A stretch of 64,000 nucleotides of DNA, from assembly GCA_000492175.2 (NCBI GenBank), contig CP097573.1, positions 2,170,001-2,234,000 on the forward strand, written 5' to 3'. A program made the translations under genes and the position numbers. Below are positions 1 to 8,258 of this stretch, one piece after another. Source of the DNA: Firmicutes bacterium ASF500 (GTDB lineage Bacteria; Bacillota; Clostridia; Oscillospirales; Oscillospiraceae). Below the pieces are notes generated by a model. The model was not told the origin of the DNA, searched no databases, and saw nothing but the letters and a program-made list of their open reading frames with translations. Within the stretch, counting starts at the first letter, position 1; each line of letters opens with the position of its first letter.

Positions 1-1221
1 CACGATTGGGACGCCGGGAGGATAGGGGGCGATCTGGCAGGCGGAAACCTCCCCCTCGCAGTCCTCCAGAGGCCGCAGGCGGCTGGGGGCGAATAGGGCG
101 CTCCGGGGAGAGCACACCCGCTGAGGGAGAGGGGGCGGCGGGATGGGCGGGCAGTCCCCCATCATCTCCCGCAGCTCCTCCAGCGCCCGGGTCAGGGCGC
201 GGAAGGAAAAGTCCTCATCCTGGCAGGTGCAGATCAGCACCACATGGCCCCCGTCCTCCATCTCGGGGAAAATCCCCCGCCGCTCCAGGGCCCGGGCGAA
301 GGCGGGACCGTCCTTCACCTTCAGCACCAGCCGGGTGGGGTCCAGAGAGAGGCCGGCCTCCAGGCTGGGGAAGCTCCGCCGCAGCTGGGCCACCCGGACC
401 GCCGTCCGCTGATAGTACTCCCCGCCCCAATTCACCATCCAGTCCCGGACCACGTCCAGGCTGACCAGCATGGGATAGGAGGGGCTGGAGGTGCCGAAGA
501 TGGAGGCGGTCCGCCGGACCTGGTCGGGGTGGAAGCCGCTGGCGAAGAGGAGGGCGGTCTGCCCCATAGCGGGGAGGGTCTTATGGGCGGAGACGGTGAC
601 CACATCCGCCCCCCAGAAGGGGGCCAGCCCCAGGAAGGGCAGGTGGGCCCCGTGAGCGCCGTCTACAAAGAGTTTTCCCCCGTGGGCGTGAACAATCCGG
701 GAGATGACCCCGATATTTGACAACACTCCGGCATAGGTGGGCGAGGTAATACAGACTGTTTTGATATCCGGCTGCTCCTCCAGGATTTTATCCACATCCC
801 CCGGGGAGATTGGGCCGATAAGACGTTCAGAAGCCAGCCAGGGCCCCTCCAGCCAGACGGGCTCCAGGTCCAGCAGGGCCAGTGCGTTGAATACCGCCCG
901 GTGACAGCTCCGGTCCATGAGCACCCTGCTCCCCGGGGCGGCGCACAGGGCCAGTCCGGTGTGGATGCCCATGGTGGAGCCCCCGGTGAGGAACTGGCAC
1001 TGATCGAAGCCGAACAGCTCCGCCCACAGGGCCTGGGCGGAGTCGAAGGGCTCCCCGGCCTCGTAGAGGTTGCCCGTCCCGGGCAGCTCGGTCACGTCGA
1101 TGGGGGCCAGCCACTTCAAATCGGCGGGCTGAAAGGGCCGTCCCTTGTGCCCCGGCATGTGGAACCGGATGGGCTCCCGGTCCGCATAGCCGCGAACGGC
1201 GTCGTAAAGAGGGGTTGGCAT
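1..1221 (-). CDS. Orn/Lys/Arg decarboxylase-family PLP enzyme (3' end outside window)
   Basis: The reading frame stays open for 407 codons and leaves the window before its stop. The N-terminus has the RFHMPGHKG motif typical of this fold-type I PLP family. Further in are GGSTMGIHT, the FVDGAHGAH segment whose Asp should hold the PLP ring nitrogen, and SAHKTLPAMGQT, whose Lys should form the PLP Schiff base. GGAGGT precedes the ATG by about seven bases. The size fits the short YaaO/SpeA-like class seen near tmk and holB in Firmicutes. The substrate (lysine, arginine or ornithine) cannot be told from sequence. It lies downstream of jag on the same strand, where mnmE is usual in Firmicutes. Confidence 0.85.
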   Translation of the reverse strand, partial: MPTPLYDAVRGYADREPIRFHMPGHKGRPFQPADLKWLAPIDVTELPGTGNLYEAGEPFDSAQALWAELFGFDQCQFLTGGSTMGIHTGLALCAAPGSRVLMDRSCHRAVFNALALLDLEPVWLEGPWLASERLIGPISPGDVDKILEEQPDIKTVCITSPTYAGVLSNIGVISRIVHAHGGKLFVDGAHGAHLPFLGLAPFWGADVVTVSAHKTLPAMGQTALLFASGFHPDQVRRTASIFGTSSPSYPMLVSLDVVRDWMVNWGGEYYQRTAVRVAQLRRSFPSLEAGLSLDPTRLVLKVKDGPAFARALERRGIFPEMEDGGHVVLICTCQDEDFSFRALTRALEELREMMGDCPPIPPPPLPQRVCSPRSALFAPSRLRPLEDCEGEVSACQIAPYPPGVPIV

Positions 1222-1273
1222 TATGATGACCTCCAAAAAAAAGCGGAAGGGACAACCCTTCCGCCTTTCACGT

Positions 1274-2269
1274 TTATTTCTGATGGGGGGCGTAGGCCAC
1301 CACGGTGCGGCGGTTGGGCTCCACGCCGGTGGAATAAGTAGACACGCCCTTGTAGTCCTGGAGCGCAGTGTGAATCACGTGCCGCTCGTAGGCGTTCATG
1401 GGCTCCAGAGTCATATTCCGGCGGTACTTGACCACCTTCCCGGCCACCTTCACCGCCAGCCGCTGGAGGGACTCCTCCCGCTTGGCCCGGTAGCCCTCGG
1501 CGTCCACATGGACCCGCACCCGCTTGGACTGGCCCCGGTTGATGGAGTAGCTGGTCAGCTGCTGGATGGCGTCCAGGGTCTCCCCCCGCCGTCCGATGAT
1601 CGCGCCCAAATTCTCCCCCTGAAGGACCACCTTATAGCCGCCCTCGCTGGTGGCGAAGATCTCCGGGGAGGCCTGAACCTGCAAGTGCGCCATCAGGCCG
1701 GTGAGGAACTCCCGGATGCGGATGGCCTTCTCGTCGTCCTCAGCCGCCGGCTCATAGGTCACAGGGGCCTTGGGGGCGGGGGCGGGAGAGCCGATGAGCA
1801 CCTCGTCCCCCTCCTGGAGGCGGTTCTCCCGCTGGGGACGGGGCCGGCGCTCCTGACGGGGCTGGCTCCTCTTGGGAGGAGCCATGCCCGGCTTGGCGGC
1901 CAGGATGGTCTCCTCCGCCCCGGGGGCCGGCTCCTTCTTCTCCTCCTTGAGGGCGGGGGAAGCCGGCTTCTTCATGGGGGCGGCGGGCAGGGCGGTCTCC
2001 TCCACGGCGGGCGTCGGGGTCTTGGGGGGCTCCTGCGCCTCCTTCGGCGCTTCCTTCTCGCCCTCCTCCGCCAGGGGACAGGGCTTGCCGTCGATCTCCT
2101 CATAGCTCACCCGAACCTTAGCCGGGTTGCTGCCAAAGCCCAGAAAACCGGACTTGGCCCGTTCAATCACCTCAACGGACACATCATCCCGCTCCAGTCC
2201 CAGCTGGAACAGGGCGGCGGAGATGGCGTCCTGCTCGGAGCGGCCTGTGGTTTCGATCCATTTCAACAT
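1274..2269 (-). CDS. jag: Jag/KhpB (EloR) RNA-binding protein
   Basis: This 331-residue protein has the Jag layout. An N-terminal Jag_N domain (about residues 1-50, with KSGFLGFGS) is followed by a long charged Pro/Ala/Glu/Lys linker. A KH domain follows with GAIIGRRGETLDAIQ, and a C-terminal R3H domain carries the R(x)3H-type MNAYERHVIH. In other Firmicutes Jag binds RNA and affects cell elongation and division. A GTG lies just before the chosen ATG. The ATG sits seven bases after GGAGGG, which overlaps the yidC stop, so the two genes are translationally close. The linker is longer than in many homologues. Confidence 0.93.
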   Translation of the reverse strand: MLKWIETTGRSEQDAISAALFQLGLERDDVSVEVIERAKSGFLGFGSNPAKVRVSYEEIDGKPCPLAEEGEKEAPKEAQEPPKTPTPAVEETALPAAPMKKPASPALKEEKKEPAPGAEETILAAKPGMAPPKRSQPRQERRPRPQRENRLQEGDEVLIGSPAPAPKAPVTYEPAAEDDEKAIRIREFLTGLMAHLQVQASPEIFATSEGGYKVVLQGENLGAIIGRRGETLDAIQQLTSYSINRGQSKRVRVHVDAEGYRAKREESLQRLAVKVAGKVVKYRRNMTLEPMNAYERHVIHTALQDYKGVSTYSTGVEPNRRTVVAYAPHQK

Positions 2270-2272
2270 CAC

Positions 2273-3559
2273 TTAACCCTCCTTATTCTTATCCTTCGCG
2301 GGCTTTTTCTTCTTACCGGCGGCCTCCGCCTCAGCGATGGCCTTAAAGAGCACATTGGGATCGGTGTAGGGGGTCACGCCGCCGTAGCGGCCGGGGATAT
2401 AGGACCGGCCCCGGGCGTGGGCCCGGATGCCCTCCCGGCTGTCGTCTTTGTTGACGCCCTCCTGGTCGGGCTCGTCCTCCTTCTTCTGGCCGGGCTTCTT
2501 CTTGCCCCGGTTCTTCTTCTCCTCCTCAAGGCGGCGCTGGCGCTCCAGCCGGGCCTCCTCCTTGCGGCGCTTTTCCTCCTCCTTCTCCTCGGCCTCCCGC
2601 CGGGCGGAGGCCTCCCGGGCGGCTTCGTAGTCCTTTTTCAGCATTTTGCCGCAGATATACTCCTGGGCCATGGTGACAAAGTACTGGGCGATCCAGTAGA
2701 TGGACAGTCCGGCGGGGACGGTGAAGCCAATCCACAGGGACATAACCGGCATCATCCACAGCATCATTCTGTTGGTGCTGTCCAGCTGGGCATTCTGGGC
2801 CTGATTGTTCATCCGGCTGGTGGCCATCGACACCTTCATGGACAGATAGGACACGCCCACGGAGATAATGGGCAGGATAAACAGGCCGATGTTGTTCAGG
2901 TTCATATCCACCGCCCACAGCTTCCACTGAGGAATCTGGGACAGGTCGATGCCCAGGAAGTTGAAGTTGAGCACGAACAGGCCCTCGGCCCCGGTGGCGG
3001 TCTGGAGGGCGGCCAGATTCTCCGGCTTGACCAGAGACAGCAGATACAGCTGGTTGTAGGCCCCGTTCTGGAACAGGCTGGTGATCTTGCCCTCGGCCAG
3101 CTGCTCTTGGAGCTTATCCAAGGCCCCCTGGTTGAGCCAGCCGTTGGCAAGGGCCACCGTCGGCCAGTCCAGCTCAGCGGCCAGGGTCTCGATCTGCTCC
3201 ATGGACATACTCATAAAATAGGTCAGGGGCTCCCGGATGATGCCGTACAGGGCGATCAGCACAAACATGGGGATCAGGGACCACAGACAGCCCCCCATGG
3301 GGTTGACGTGCTCCTTCTCATAGAGCTTCTGGACCTCTAAATTATACCGTTCCCGGTCCTTGCCATACTGCTTTTGCAGCTTCTGCATCTGCTCGGAGAG
3401 CATAGTGGTCTGAATCATGCTTTTCTTGCTTTTCAGCGTGACCGGGAAAAGGATCAGCTTGATGACGATGGCGAACAGGATCAGGGCGACGCCGTAGCTG
3501 CTGAACAAGTTATAGAAAAACAGCAGCAGCCAGGCAAAGGGCTGCAAAATAATACCCAC
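2273..3559 (-). CDS. yidC: YidC/SpoIIIJ membrane protein insertase
   Basis: The protein has 428 residues. It inserts and folds membrane proteins, alone or with SecYEG. The N-terminal hydrophobic segment, the YGVALILFAIVIKLILFPVT stretch, the KSKKSM loop and several later membrane segments match the YidC/Oxa1/Alb3 family. A large insertion of about 130 residues (roughly 105-235) separates the first helical part from the conserved core. Long insertions here are common in this clostridial lineage. The C-terminus is a highly charged Arg/Glu/Lys coiled region. GTG is the start codon, with GGAGGT six bases before it. The gene sits between yidD and jag in one operon. Confidence 0.93.
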   Translation of the reverse strand: MGIILQPFAWLLLFFYNLFSSYGVALILFAIVIKLILFPVTLKSKKSMIQTTMLSEQMQKLQKQYGKDRERYNLEVQKLYEKEHVNPMGGCLWSLIPMFVLIALYGIIREPLTYFMSMSMEQIETLAAELDWPTVALANGWLNQGALDKLQEQLAEGKITSLFQNGAYNQLYLLSLVKPENLAALQTATGAEGLFVLNFNFLGIDLSQIPQWKLWAVDMNLNNIGLFILPIISVGVSYLSMKVSMATSRMNNQAQNAQLDSTNRMMLWMMPVMSLWIGFTVPAGLSIYWIAQYFVTMAQEYICGKMLKKDYEAAREASARREAEEKEEEKRRKEEARLERQRRLEEEKKNRGKKKPGQKKEDEPDQEGVNKDDSREGIRAHARGRSYIPGRYGGVTPYTDPNVLFKAIAEAEAAGKKKKPAKDKNKEG

Positions 3560-3595
3560 AGTGTTACCTCCGCAAAAATTTTGTGGCAGAAGGGG

Positions 3596-3814
3596 TCATG
3601 GGACCGGGTCATACTCCACGGACCTCTGCCGGTGAAACGGGTGGCACCGCGCCACCCGGCGCAGGGCCAGCCACCCCCCCTTCAGCGCGCCGTATTTCTC
3701 CACCGCCTCCAGGGCATACTCCGAGCAGGTGGGAATAAAGCGGCAGCAGGGGGGACGCAGGGGCGAGATATTGCGCCGGTAGAACCGGATCAGAGACAGG
3801 AACAGGGCTTTCAC
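3596..3814 (-). CDS. yidD: YidD membrane protein insertion efficiency factor
   Basis: This 72-residue protein has the family pattern [18 protein letters not shown] with its conserved cysteines, followed by [14 protein letters not shown]. YidD proteins are small, membrane-associated and thought to help YidC-dependent insertion. The start overlaps the rnpA stop by four bases (ATGA), giving the usual rnpA-yidD-yidC order. Confidence 0.93.
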   Translation of the reverse strand: MKALFLSLIRFYRRNISPLRPPCCRFIPTCSEYALEAVEKYGALKGGWLALRRVARCHPFHRQRSVEYDPVP

Positions 3815-4170
3815 CGGGGCTTGTCCCCCTTCGGGGCGCGGGTGAGCTCCAGCTTTTTTACCAGACGGTCGAAGCTGCGCTCCAGCTCGCCATAGCGGCC
3901 ATAGATCACCCGGGCCCGGGCCACGATCACAATGTCATAGCCGGGGAGCAGCGCCCCCTCGTGGGTGCGGTACAGCTCCCGAATACGGCGGCGGGCCCGG
4001 TTGCGCTTGACGGCGTTGCCCAGCTTCAGCCCGGTGGTAATCCCCAGCCGGCTCACCGGCCGGCCAGTCTTGCGGCAGTAGATGACAAAATAAGGACAGA
4101 CCCCGCTCCTTCCCTTGCTGTACAGCCGGCGGAACTCATGATTCTGTTTCAAAGGCACGGTATGCTTCAT
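3811..4170 (-). CDS. rnpA: Ribonuclease P protein component
   Basis: The product has 119 residues and is the protein subunit of RNase P, which removes tRNA 5' leaders. The RNA-binding signature [17 protein letters not shown] is present, preceded by the family's [10 protein letters not shown] strand. The ATG at 4170 was chosen because GGAGG lies five bases before it. An in-frame GTG four codons upstream overlaps that ribosome-binding site. The gene ends in an ATGA overlap with yidD and follows rpmH by about 140 bases. Confidence 0.93.
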   Translation of the reverse strand: MKHTVPLKQNHEFRRLYSKGRSGVCPYFVIYCRKTGRPVSRLGITTGLKLGNAVKRNRARRRIRELYRTHEGALLPGYDIVIVARARVIYGRYGELERSFDRLVKKLELTRAPKGDKPR

Positions 4171-4313
4171 GACTTCCTCCACTGCATTTTAGGCAATAAA
4201 GCGGCGTATGCACATATAGGGCGGGGGAATTTCTCCCACGCCCCTGTTTTGTGCGCTTATTTATGTGTCGTCCCGTCTCGTTTTGAGCTCCGGTCCTGTC
4301 TGCCTCACGCTTC

Positions 4314-4448
4314 TCAGTGAGTCAGACGGACACGGCCCTTGGCCCGGCGGCGGGCCAGCACCTTGCGGCCATTGCGGGTAGCCATACGCTTACGGAAGCC
4401 GTGCTCCTTGGAGCGCTGACGCTTTTTGGGCTGATAGGTACGAAGCAT
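4314..4448 (-). CDS. rpmH: 50S ribosomal protein L34
   Basis: This 44-residue, very basic protein begins [20 protein letters not shown] and contains [15 protein letters not shown], a near-textbook bacterial L34. A GGAGG site lies about eight bases upstream of the ATG. It heads the rpmH-rnpA-yidD-yidC-jag block and has its own consensus-like promoter upstream. In most Firmicutes it lies divergently next to dnaA. Here it is about 17 kb from dnaA on the same strand. Confidence 0.96.
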   Translation of the reverse strand: MLRTYQPKKRQRSKEHGFRKRMATRNGRKVLARRRAKGRVRLTH

Positions 4449-4542
4449 GGGGGACACCTCCTCAGTTTAATTTCAAGCCGGCTTGTCCGGCCCAACAACA
4501 GCTCCCGGACGGGAGCTGCGGTCTGCAAAAGATACGACTAAT

Positions 4543-4572
4543 ATTATAGCGGATAACCAGTACCTGTGTCAA
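4543..4572 (-). promoter_or_regulatory. Promoter of the rpmH operon
   Basis: On the minus strand TTGACA is followed after 18 bases by TATAAT, about 95 bases before the rpmH start. Both hexamers are perfect sigma-A consensus. A GC-rich inverted repeat (AGCTCCCG/CGGGAGCT) lies in the leader between promoter and gene. Confidence 0.75.
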
Positions 4573-4686
4573 CCATTTTTTTGCCGTAAAAATTTATTAT
4601 TTTCCCTATTGCAAATATCATAGCGTCTGTAGCATAATGAGGTTTCCGAAATCCAAAAAGGGTATCACCATTTCTTCAGCAAAAAG

Positions 4687-4717
4687 GAATCCCGGAGAGC
4701 TGCAACTCTCCGGGATT
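4687..4717 (-). terminator. Intrinsic terminator after the VWA gene
   Basis: A CCCGGAGAG/CTCTCCGGG stem with a six-base loop starts right at the stop codon of the VWA gene. On the minus strand it is followed by CCTTTTTG. It separates this gene from rpmH transcription. A run of five T also follows the stem on the plus strand. Confidence 0.8.
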
Positions 4718-4718
4718 T

Positions 4719-5918
4719 TTATCGCGTCAACAGCTTTTTCATGCCCTCCTCCAGGCCGTCTACGGTGAGGGGGAACATGGAAAATTCCTTGGCGATGGCG
4801 TCATAGGTCTGGGACCAGTAGGGGCCCCAGTCGGGGCGGGGGCTGGGGTTGAGCCAGACGGTGTGCCGGAAGCGGCCCTTTAAAAGCCGCAGCCAGTCCA
4901 TCCCGCACTGAGGACCGTCCGACCGCTCTCCCCTGCCGTAGTAGCCCCCCATCAGCTCATAGGGGGCCATCTGAGCGTCCCCCACCAAAATCAGCTTGTA
5001 GTCCCCCGGGAGGTTGGACAGCACCCAGTCCGTAGGGATGCTGTTCCGGGACATAAGGGTGGGGTCCTGATAGAGGCGGCTGTAAACGCAGTTGTGAAAG
5101 TAGTAGACCTTCAAATCCTTAAAGTGCCCCGACTTGCTCACCGCCTGGAACAGGGCGGAGCACATCTGGGCGTAGTAGTCCATAGAGCCGCCGGAGTCCA
5201 TGAGCAGGAGTACCTTCACCGTATTCTCCCGGGGCCGCTTATACCGCACCTTGAGCACGCCGCCGTTGTCCGCCGTGTCCTGTATGGTCCTGTCCACGTC
5301 GAACTCGGTGGGCGGCAGGTCCACCAGGCCGGAGAATTGGCGCAGGTGGCGCAGGGCCACCTGAAACTGGCGGGTGTCCAGGGTGTTGTCCCGGCGGAAG
5401 TCCCGGAATTTCCGCTCCCCCGCCACCCGGAAGGCCCGGCGGTACATACTCTGTCCCCCCACCCGGATGCCCTTGGGGGACAGACCGGAGTTGCCGAACA
5501 TGGACATGCCATGGGTGCCCACCCAGTAATTGCCCCCGTTGTGCTCCTCCTTCTGCTCCTCCATCCGCTCCTTCAGCATCCGCTCAATCTCCTCCTCAGA
5601 GAAGCCCATGTTTTTCAGAGCCTGCACCTCGTCCCAGTTGGCGTAGTCAGATAATACTTCTGGTTTATTCAGCCAGTCCAATAACTCTTGAGATACCTCC
5701 TGTTGGAAGGGAACGTCCTTAAAATACTCCAAAAAGGCGCGGTCGAAGGTGTCGAAGTCGGCCTCGCTCTTTACCAGCAGACAGCGGCACAGGTGGTAAA
5801 AGCCGGTAAAGCTGGCGTTGTGGAGATTCTTGTTAAGTCCCTCCATCAGGCCCATCCACTCGGTAAGGGACACCTTCAAGCCGTTGCGCCGGAGCAGATA
5901 CAGAAAATCGGTAAACAT
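4719..5918 (-). CDS. VWA/CoxE-like protein, partner of MoxR ATPase
   Basis: This 399-residue protein has a helical N-terminal half (LLRRNGLKVSLTEWMGLMEG and an EEEIERMLKERMEEQKEE helix). The C-terminal half resembles CoxE/VWA proteins, with LLLMDSGGSMDYYAQMCSA as a MIDAS-type DxSxS variant (DSGGS). The start was set at MFTDF because a GGTGAGG site precedes it; the upstream in-frame ATGs lie inside moxR. MoxR-VWA pairs act as chaperone-like machines that insert metals or mature complexes. The client here is unknown because no substrate gene is adjacent. Confidence 0.75.
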   Translation of the reverse strand: MFTDFLYLLRRNGLKVSLTEWMGLMEGLNKNLHNASFTGFYHLCRCLLVKSEADFDTFDRAFLEYFKDVPFQQEVSQELLDWLNKPEVLSDYANWDEVQALKNMGFSEEEIERMLKERMEEQKEEHNGGNYWVGTHGMSMFGNSGLSPKGIRVGGQSMYRRAFRVAGERKFRDFRRDNTLDTRQFQVALRHLRQFSGLVDLPPTEFDVDRTIQDTADNGGVLKVRYKRPRENTVKVLLLMDSGGSMDYYAQMCSALFQAVSKSGHFKDLKVYYFHNCVYSRLYQDPTLMSRNSIPTDWVLSNLPGDYKLILVGDAQMAPYELMGGYYGRGERSDGPQCGMDWLRLLKGRFRHTVWLNPSPRPDWGPYWSQTYDAIAKEFSMFPLTVDGLEEGMKKLLTR

Positions 5919-5922
5919 GGCC

Positions 5923-6732
5923 TCACCGCCACTGACGGCGCAGGACATCAATGTCCTCGTTCTTTTTCAACAGCACCCCCACATAGGGGACCTCCTTCAC
6001 AATTCGCCGCACATCCACGCCCCCGTGCTGGAGGGCCTGAATCCAGTCGATGATCTCGCTGGTGGAGGGCTTTTTCTTGATCTGGGGGAGATTTCGAATC
6101 TTATAGAAGGCCTCCAGCACCTGGTCCAGCAGCCTTTTGTCGATGTCAGGAAAGTGGACCCGGACGATGTCCTCCATCAGCTCCTTATTGGGGAACTCGA
6201 TATAGTGGAAGACGCACCGGCGCAGGAAGGCGTCGGGCAACTCCTTCTCGGCGTTGGAGGTGATAATCACCACCGGGCGGTGGTTGGCCTTTACAGTGCG
6301 GCCCGTCTCTGGAATGTGGAACTCCATCCGGTCCAGCTCCCACAGCAGGTCGTTGGGGAACTCCAGGTCCGCCTTGTCTATCTCGTCAATGAGGAGGATT
6401 ACCTGTTCATCGTCGGTAAAGGCCTCCCCCAGCTTGCCCAGCTTGACATATTTTTCAATGTCGTCCACTCCCTGGCCCCCAAACTGGCTGTCGTAGAGCC
6501 GCTGGACCACGTCGTAGACATAGAGCCCATCCTGGGCCTTGGTGGTGGACTTAATATTCCAGATGATGAGCTTTTTGCCCAGCGCCTGAGAGATGGCCTC
6601 GGCCAGCATGGTCTTGCCGGTGCCCGGCTCCCCCTTGATGAGCAGGGGTTTTTGCAGCACCATAGCGATGTTGGCCGCTCGGAGCAGCTCCTCCGAGGCC
6701 ACATAATTTTGACTTCCGCGAAATTCCTTCAT
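5923..6732 (-). CDS. MoxR-family AAA+ ATPase
   Basis: The 269-residue protein has Walker A GEPGTGKT (residues 34-41), Walker B VILLIDEIDKA, a sensor-1 strand VVIITSNAEKELP and the arginine-containing FLRRCVFHYIEF segment of the MoxR group. Its stop lies five bases before the VWA start, so the two are co-transcribed and probably form one chaperone pair. The RBS is GGAGGAAAA. A TTGCCT-17-TACAAT promoter is at 6768-6796 on the minus strand. Confidence 0.88.
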   Translation of the reverse strand: MKEFRGSQNYVASEELLRAANIAMVLQKPLLIKGEPGTGKTMLAEAISQALGKKLIIWNIKSTTKAQDGLYVYDVVQRLYDSQFGGQGVDDIEKYVKLGKLGEAFTDDEQVILLIDEIDKADLEFPNDLLWELDRMEFHIPETGRTVKANHRPVVIITSNAEKELPDAFLRRCVFHYIEFPNKELMEDIVRVHFPDIDKRLLDQVLEAFYKIRNLPQIKKKPSTSEIIDWIQALQHGGVDVRRIVKEVPYVGVLLKKNEDIDVLRRQWR

Positions 6733-6767
6733 TCCATTTTCCTCCTGGTCGTGGGGTGTTGTCCCTG

Positions 6768-6796
6768 ATTGTATCCTGTTTTGCCCAAAAAGGCAA
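6768..6796 (-). promoter_or_regulatory. Promoter of moxR-VWA
   Basis: TTGCCT and TACAAT are separated by 17 bases on the minus strand, about 35 bases upstream of the moxR start. Confidence 0.55.
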
Positions 6797-6811
6797 GTCT
6801 ATATTGGAATC

Positions 6812-6957
6812 GGAATCCCCCAGTCACCGCCTGCGGCGGCGCCAGCCCCCTTTGGCAAGGGGGCCTTTGGAGCGGAGACAAGCCGAGCCGCATTTTAAAG
6901 CCCCCCTTGCCAAAGGGGGGAGGGCCGCCGGGCGAAGCCCGGTGGCGGGGGGATTCC
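6812..6957. repeat. Intergenic hairpin repeat, GGAATCCCCC-ended family (copy 1)
   Basis: The element has perfect inverted ends, GGAATCCCCC and GGGGGATTCC. It contains two internal complementary blocks around CCCCCTTTGGCAAGGGGG and CCCCCCTTGCCAAAGGGG. Related sequence occurs at 19869-19996 and 29224-29352. No reading frame is supported. It fills most of the gap between moxR and the next gene. Confidence 0.8.
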
Positions 6958-6981
6958 TGCCAAGTTTCATTGTTTTTCTGA

Positions 6982-7019
6982 CAAGTATACTTGACAACGT
7001 AAAGCCTCTATGCTATGAT
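6982..7019 (+). promoter_or_regulatory. Promoter with overlapping palindrome
   Basis: TTGACA (6991-6996), a 17-base spacer and TATGAT (7014-7019) form a strong promoter for the following two genes. A perfect 12-base palindrome, CAAGTATACTTG (6982-6993), overlaps the start of the -35 box. It is a good candidate operator for the XRE regulator at 7401. Confidence 0.7.
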
Positions 7020-7081
7020 ATCCTCAACGGAGGCGGTCACGGTCGGACCAATGCCGGGAATTTTGAAAGGAAGTCAGTTTT

Positions 7082-7396
7082 ATGGACAAGGACAAAATTC
7101 TGGAAAAAAGCCGCAAAGAAAATGAAAACCGGGACGAGATGGAGCGGACCATCACCATCGAGGGAGAGTCCTTCAGTCTGGCCTTTACCCTGATGGCAGG
7201 CCTTGCGATTGTCGCCTACAATCACTTTCACAACCTGTCCTCTGACAGCGTCATGATTATGTTCTGGACCTCCTGCGTCAGCAGCCGGCTCTACCGCCTC
7301 ACCAAGCGGAAGGATACCTCCGATCTGGTCACCATGATAATTTCCCTTGTGTTTCTGGTGTTCTATGTGGTAAAATACTTCACACAGGGATGGTGA
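7082..7396 (+). CDS. Small membrane protein, DUF6442-like
   Basis: This 104-residue protein has a charged N-terminus (DKDKILEKSRKENENRDEME) and three likely membrane segments, ending VFYVVKYFTQGW. The layout matches the DUF6442 group, which is usually encoded beside a small XRE regulator. That assignment is from memory of the family. Function is unknown. AAAGGAAG precedes the ATG. The downstream XRE gene starts four bases after the stop. Confidence 0.6.
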   Translation: MDKDKILEKSRKENENRDEMERTITIEGESFSLAFTLMAGLAIVAYNHFHNLSSDSVMIMFWTSCVSSRLYRLTKRKDTSDLVTMIISLVFLVFYVVKYFTQGW

Positions 7397-7400
7397 GGGC

Positions 7401-7610
7401 ATGGACGATCAGCTGGTCCTGAAAAATCGGTTAAAGGTGGCCCGGGCGGAAAAATCCCTGTCCCAGGGGGAGCTGGCCAAGCTGGTGGGCGTCTCCCGCC
7501 AGACCATCAGCTCCATTGAGACGGGGCAATTCAACCCCACCGCCAAGCTGGCCCTGGTGCTGTGCGTCGCCCTGGATAAGAAGTTTGAGGAATTATTCTA
7601 TTTCGACTGA
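7401..7610 (+). CDS. XRE-family transcriptional regulator
   Basis: This 69-residue single-domain helix-turn-helix protein has the family core LSQGELAKLVGVSRQTISSI followed by ETGQFNPTAKLALVLCVALD. It is of the YozG/Cro-like minimal type without a sensing domain. It is co-transcribed with the small membrane protein before it and may repress their shared promoter at the CAAGTATACTTG palindrome. Confidence 0.88.
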   Translation: MDDQLVLKNRLKVARAEKSLSQGELAKLVGVSRQTISSIETGQFNPTAKLALVLCVALDKKFEELFYFD

Positions 7611-7624
7611 GAGGAGGCCCGCCT

Positions 7625-7798
7625 GTGGAGCCTTTCGCCATTGGACTGTTCGCCGTGGCCGTCATCGGCATCCCCATCGGCATTCTGCTGTTCAACGACT
7701 ACGGCAAGAAGCGGGGATGCGGCCGGGGCTGCGCCACCTGCGGCAACCGGGATATTTGTTATCGTAACAAGAAGAAAAGCGACAAAAAAGCGCCCTGA
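7625..7798 (+). CDS. FeoB-associated Cys-rich membrane-type small protein
   Basis: This 57-residue product starts with GTG, seven bases after GAGGAGG. One membrane segment (FAIGLFAVAVIGIPIGILLF) is followed by a cysteine motif, RGCGRGCATCGNRDICY, and a lysine-rich tail. This matches small FeoB-associated Cys-rich proteins, normally encoded after feoB. No feoB is in the window. It follows the XRE gene closely and ends in a strong terminator. Confidence 0.65.
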   Translation: MEPFAIGLFAVAVIGIPIGILLFNDYGKKRGCGRGCATCGNRDICYRNKKKSDKKAP

Positions 7799-7811
7799 CG
7801 GGCGCTTTTTT
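7784..7811. terminator. Bidirectional intrinsic terminator
   Basis: AAAAAAGCGCCC, loop TGAC, GGGCGCTTTTTT. The stem overlaps the end of the Cys-rich gene and lies 17 bases from the convergent yegP stop. A and T tracts on both sides allow it to serve both strands. Confidence 0.88.
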
Positions 7812-7827
7812 ACGGTTTCAAAGGGTT

Positions 7828-8208
7828 TTAGTCCTCCTCGGGCTCCTCAATCTTGGCGTCGGGGGCGTTCCTGCCCACCGACGCGATGCCGTTCATACAG
7901 CTGGCCTTGGCCTTGTAGCCCTCGCTCTTGCCGATGTTCCCACCGTTCTTGGCTTTCAGGCGGAACCGGAACTCCCCTGCCTTATCCTGGTAGACCTCGA
8001 ACTTGGGGTGGGTCAGCTTCTCGAAACCCTCCACCGTCTGGTCCTCCACATGGGCCAGGGCGTTCTTCTGTACGGAGGCGATGCCCCCCTGACAGCCGGA
8101 CATGCTGGTGTAGCTCTCGGAGGCGGTGAGGATTACCTCGCCGTTGCCCGCCTTCAGATTAAAGGTAAACTCGCCGTTTTTGGTCTTGGAGATGACAAAC
8201 TTGCCCAT
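7828..8208 (-). CDS. YegP family (DUF1508) protein
   Basis: The 126-residue protein consists of two tandem DUF1508 repeats (about residues 1-52 and 65-115). Each has the pattern GEFxFxLKAxNG...SEGYxxxxxCxxGIASVxxNA. YegP-type proteins are small, stress-linked and of unclear mechanism. It ends in an acidic tail. AAAGG precedes the ATG. Confidence 0.88.
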   Translation of the reverse strand: MGKFVISKTKNGEFTFNLKAGNGEVILTASESYTSMSGCQGGIASVQKNALAHVEDQTVEGFEKLTHPKFEVYQDKAGEFRFRLKAKNGGNIGKSEGYKAKASCMNGIASVGRNAPDAKIEEPEED

Positions 8209-8258
8209 AATATGTGCCTTCTTTCTCTATAATTAAGGCCGTCCCGGCCTCGGAGGAC

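Noticed and set aside
1223-3340. Plus-strand open frame of about 705 codons
   Set aside because: It lies opposite jag and yidC, whose families are clear. It is low-complexity Gly/Leu/His-rich, as expected for the reverse of GC-rich genes.
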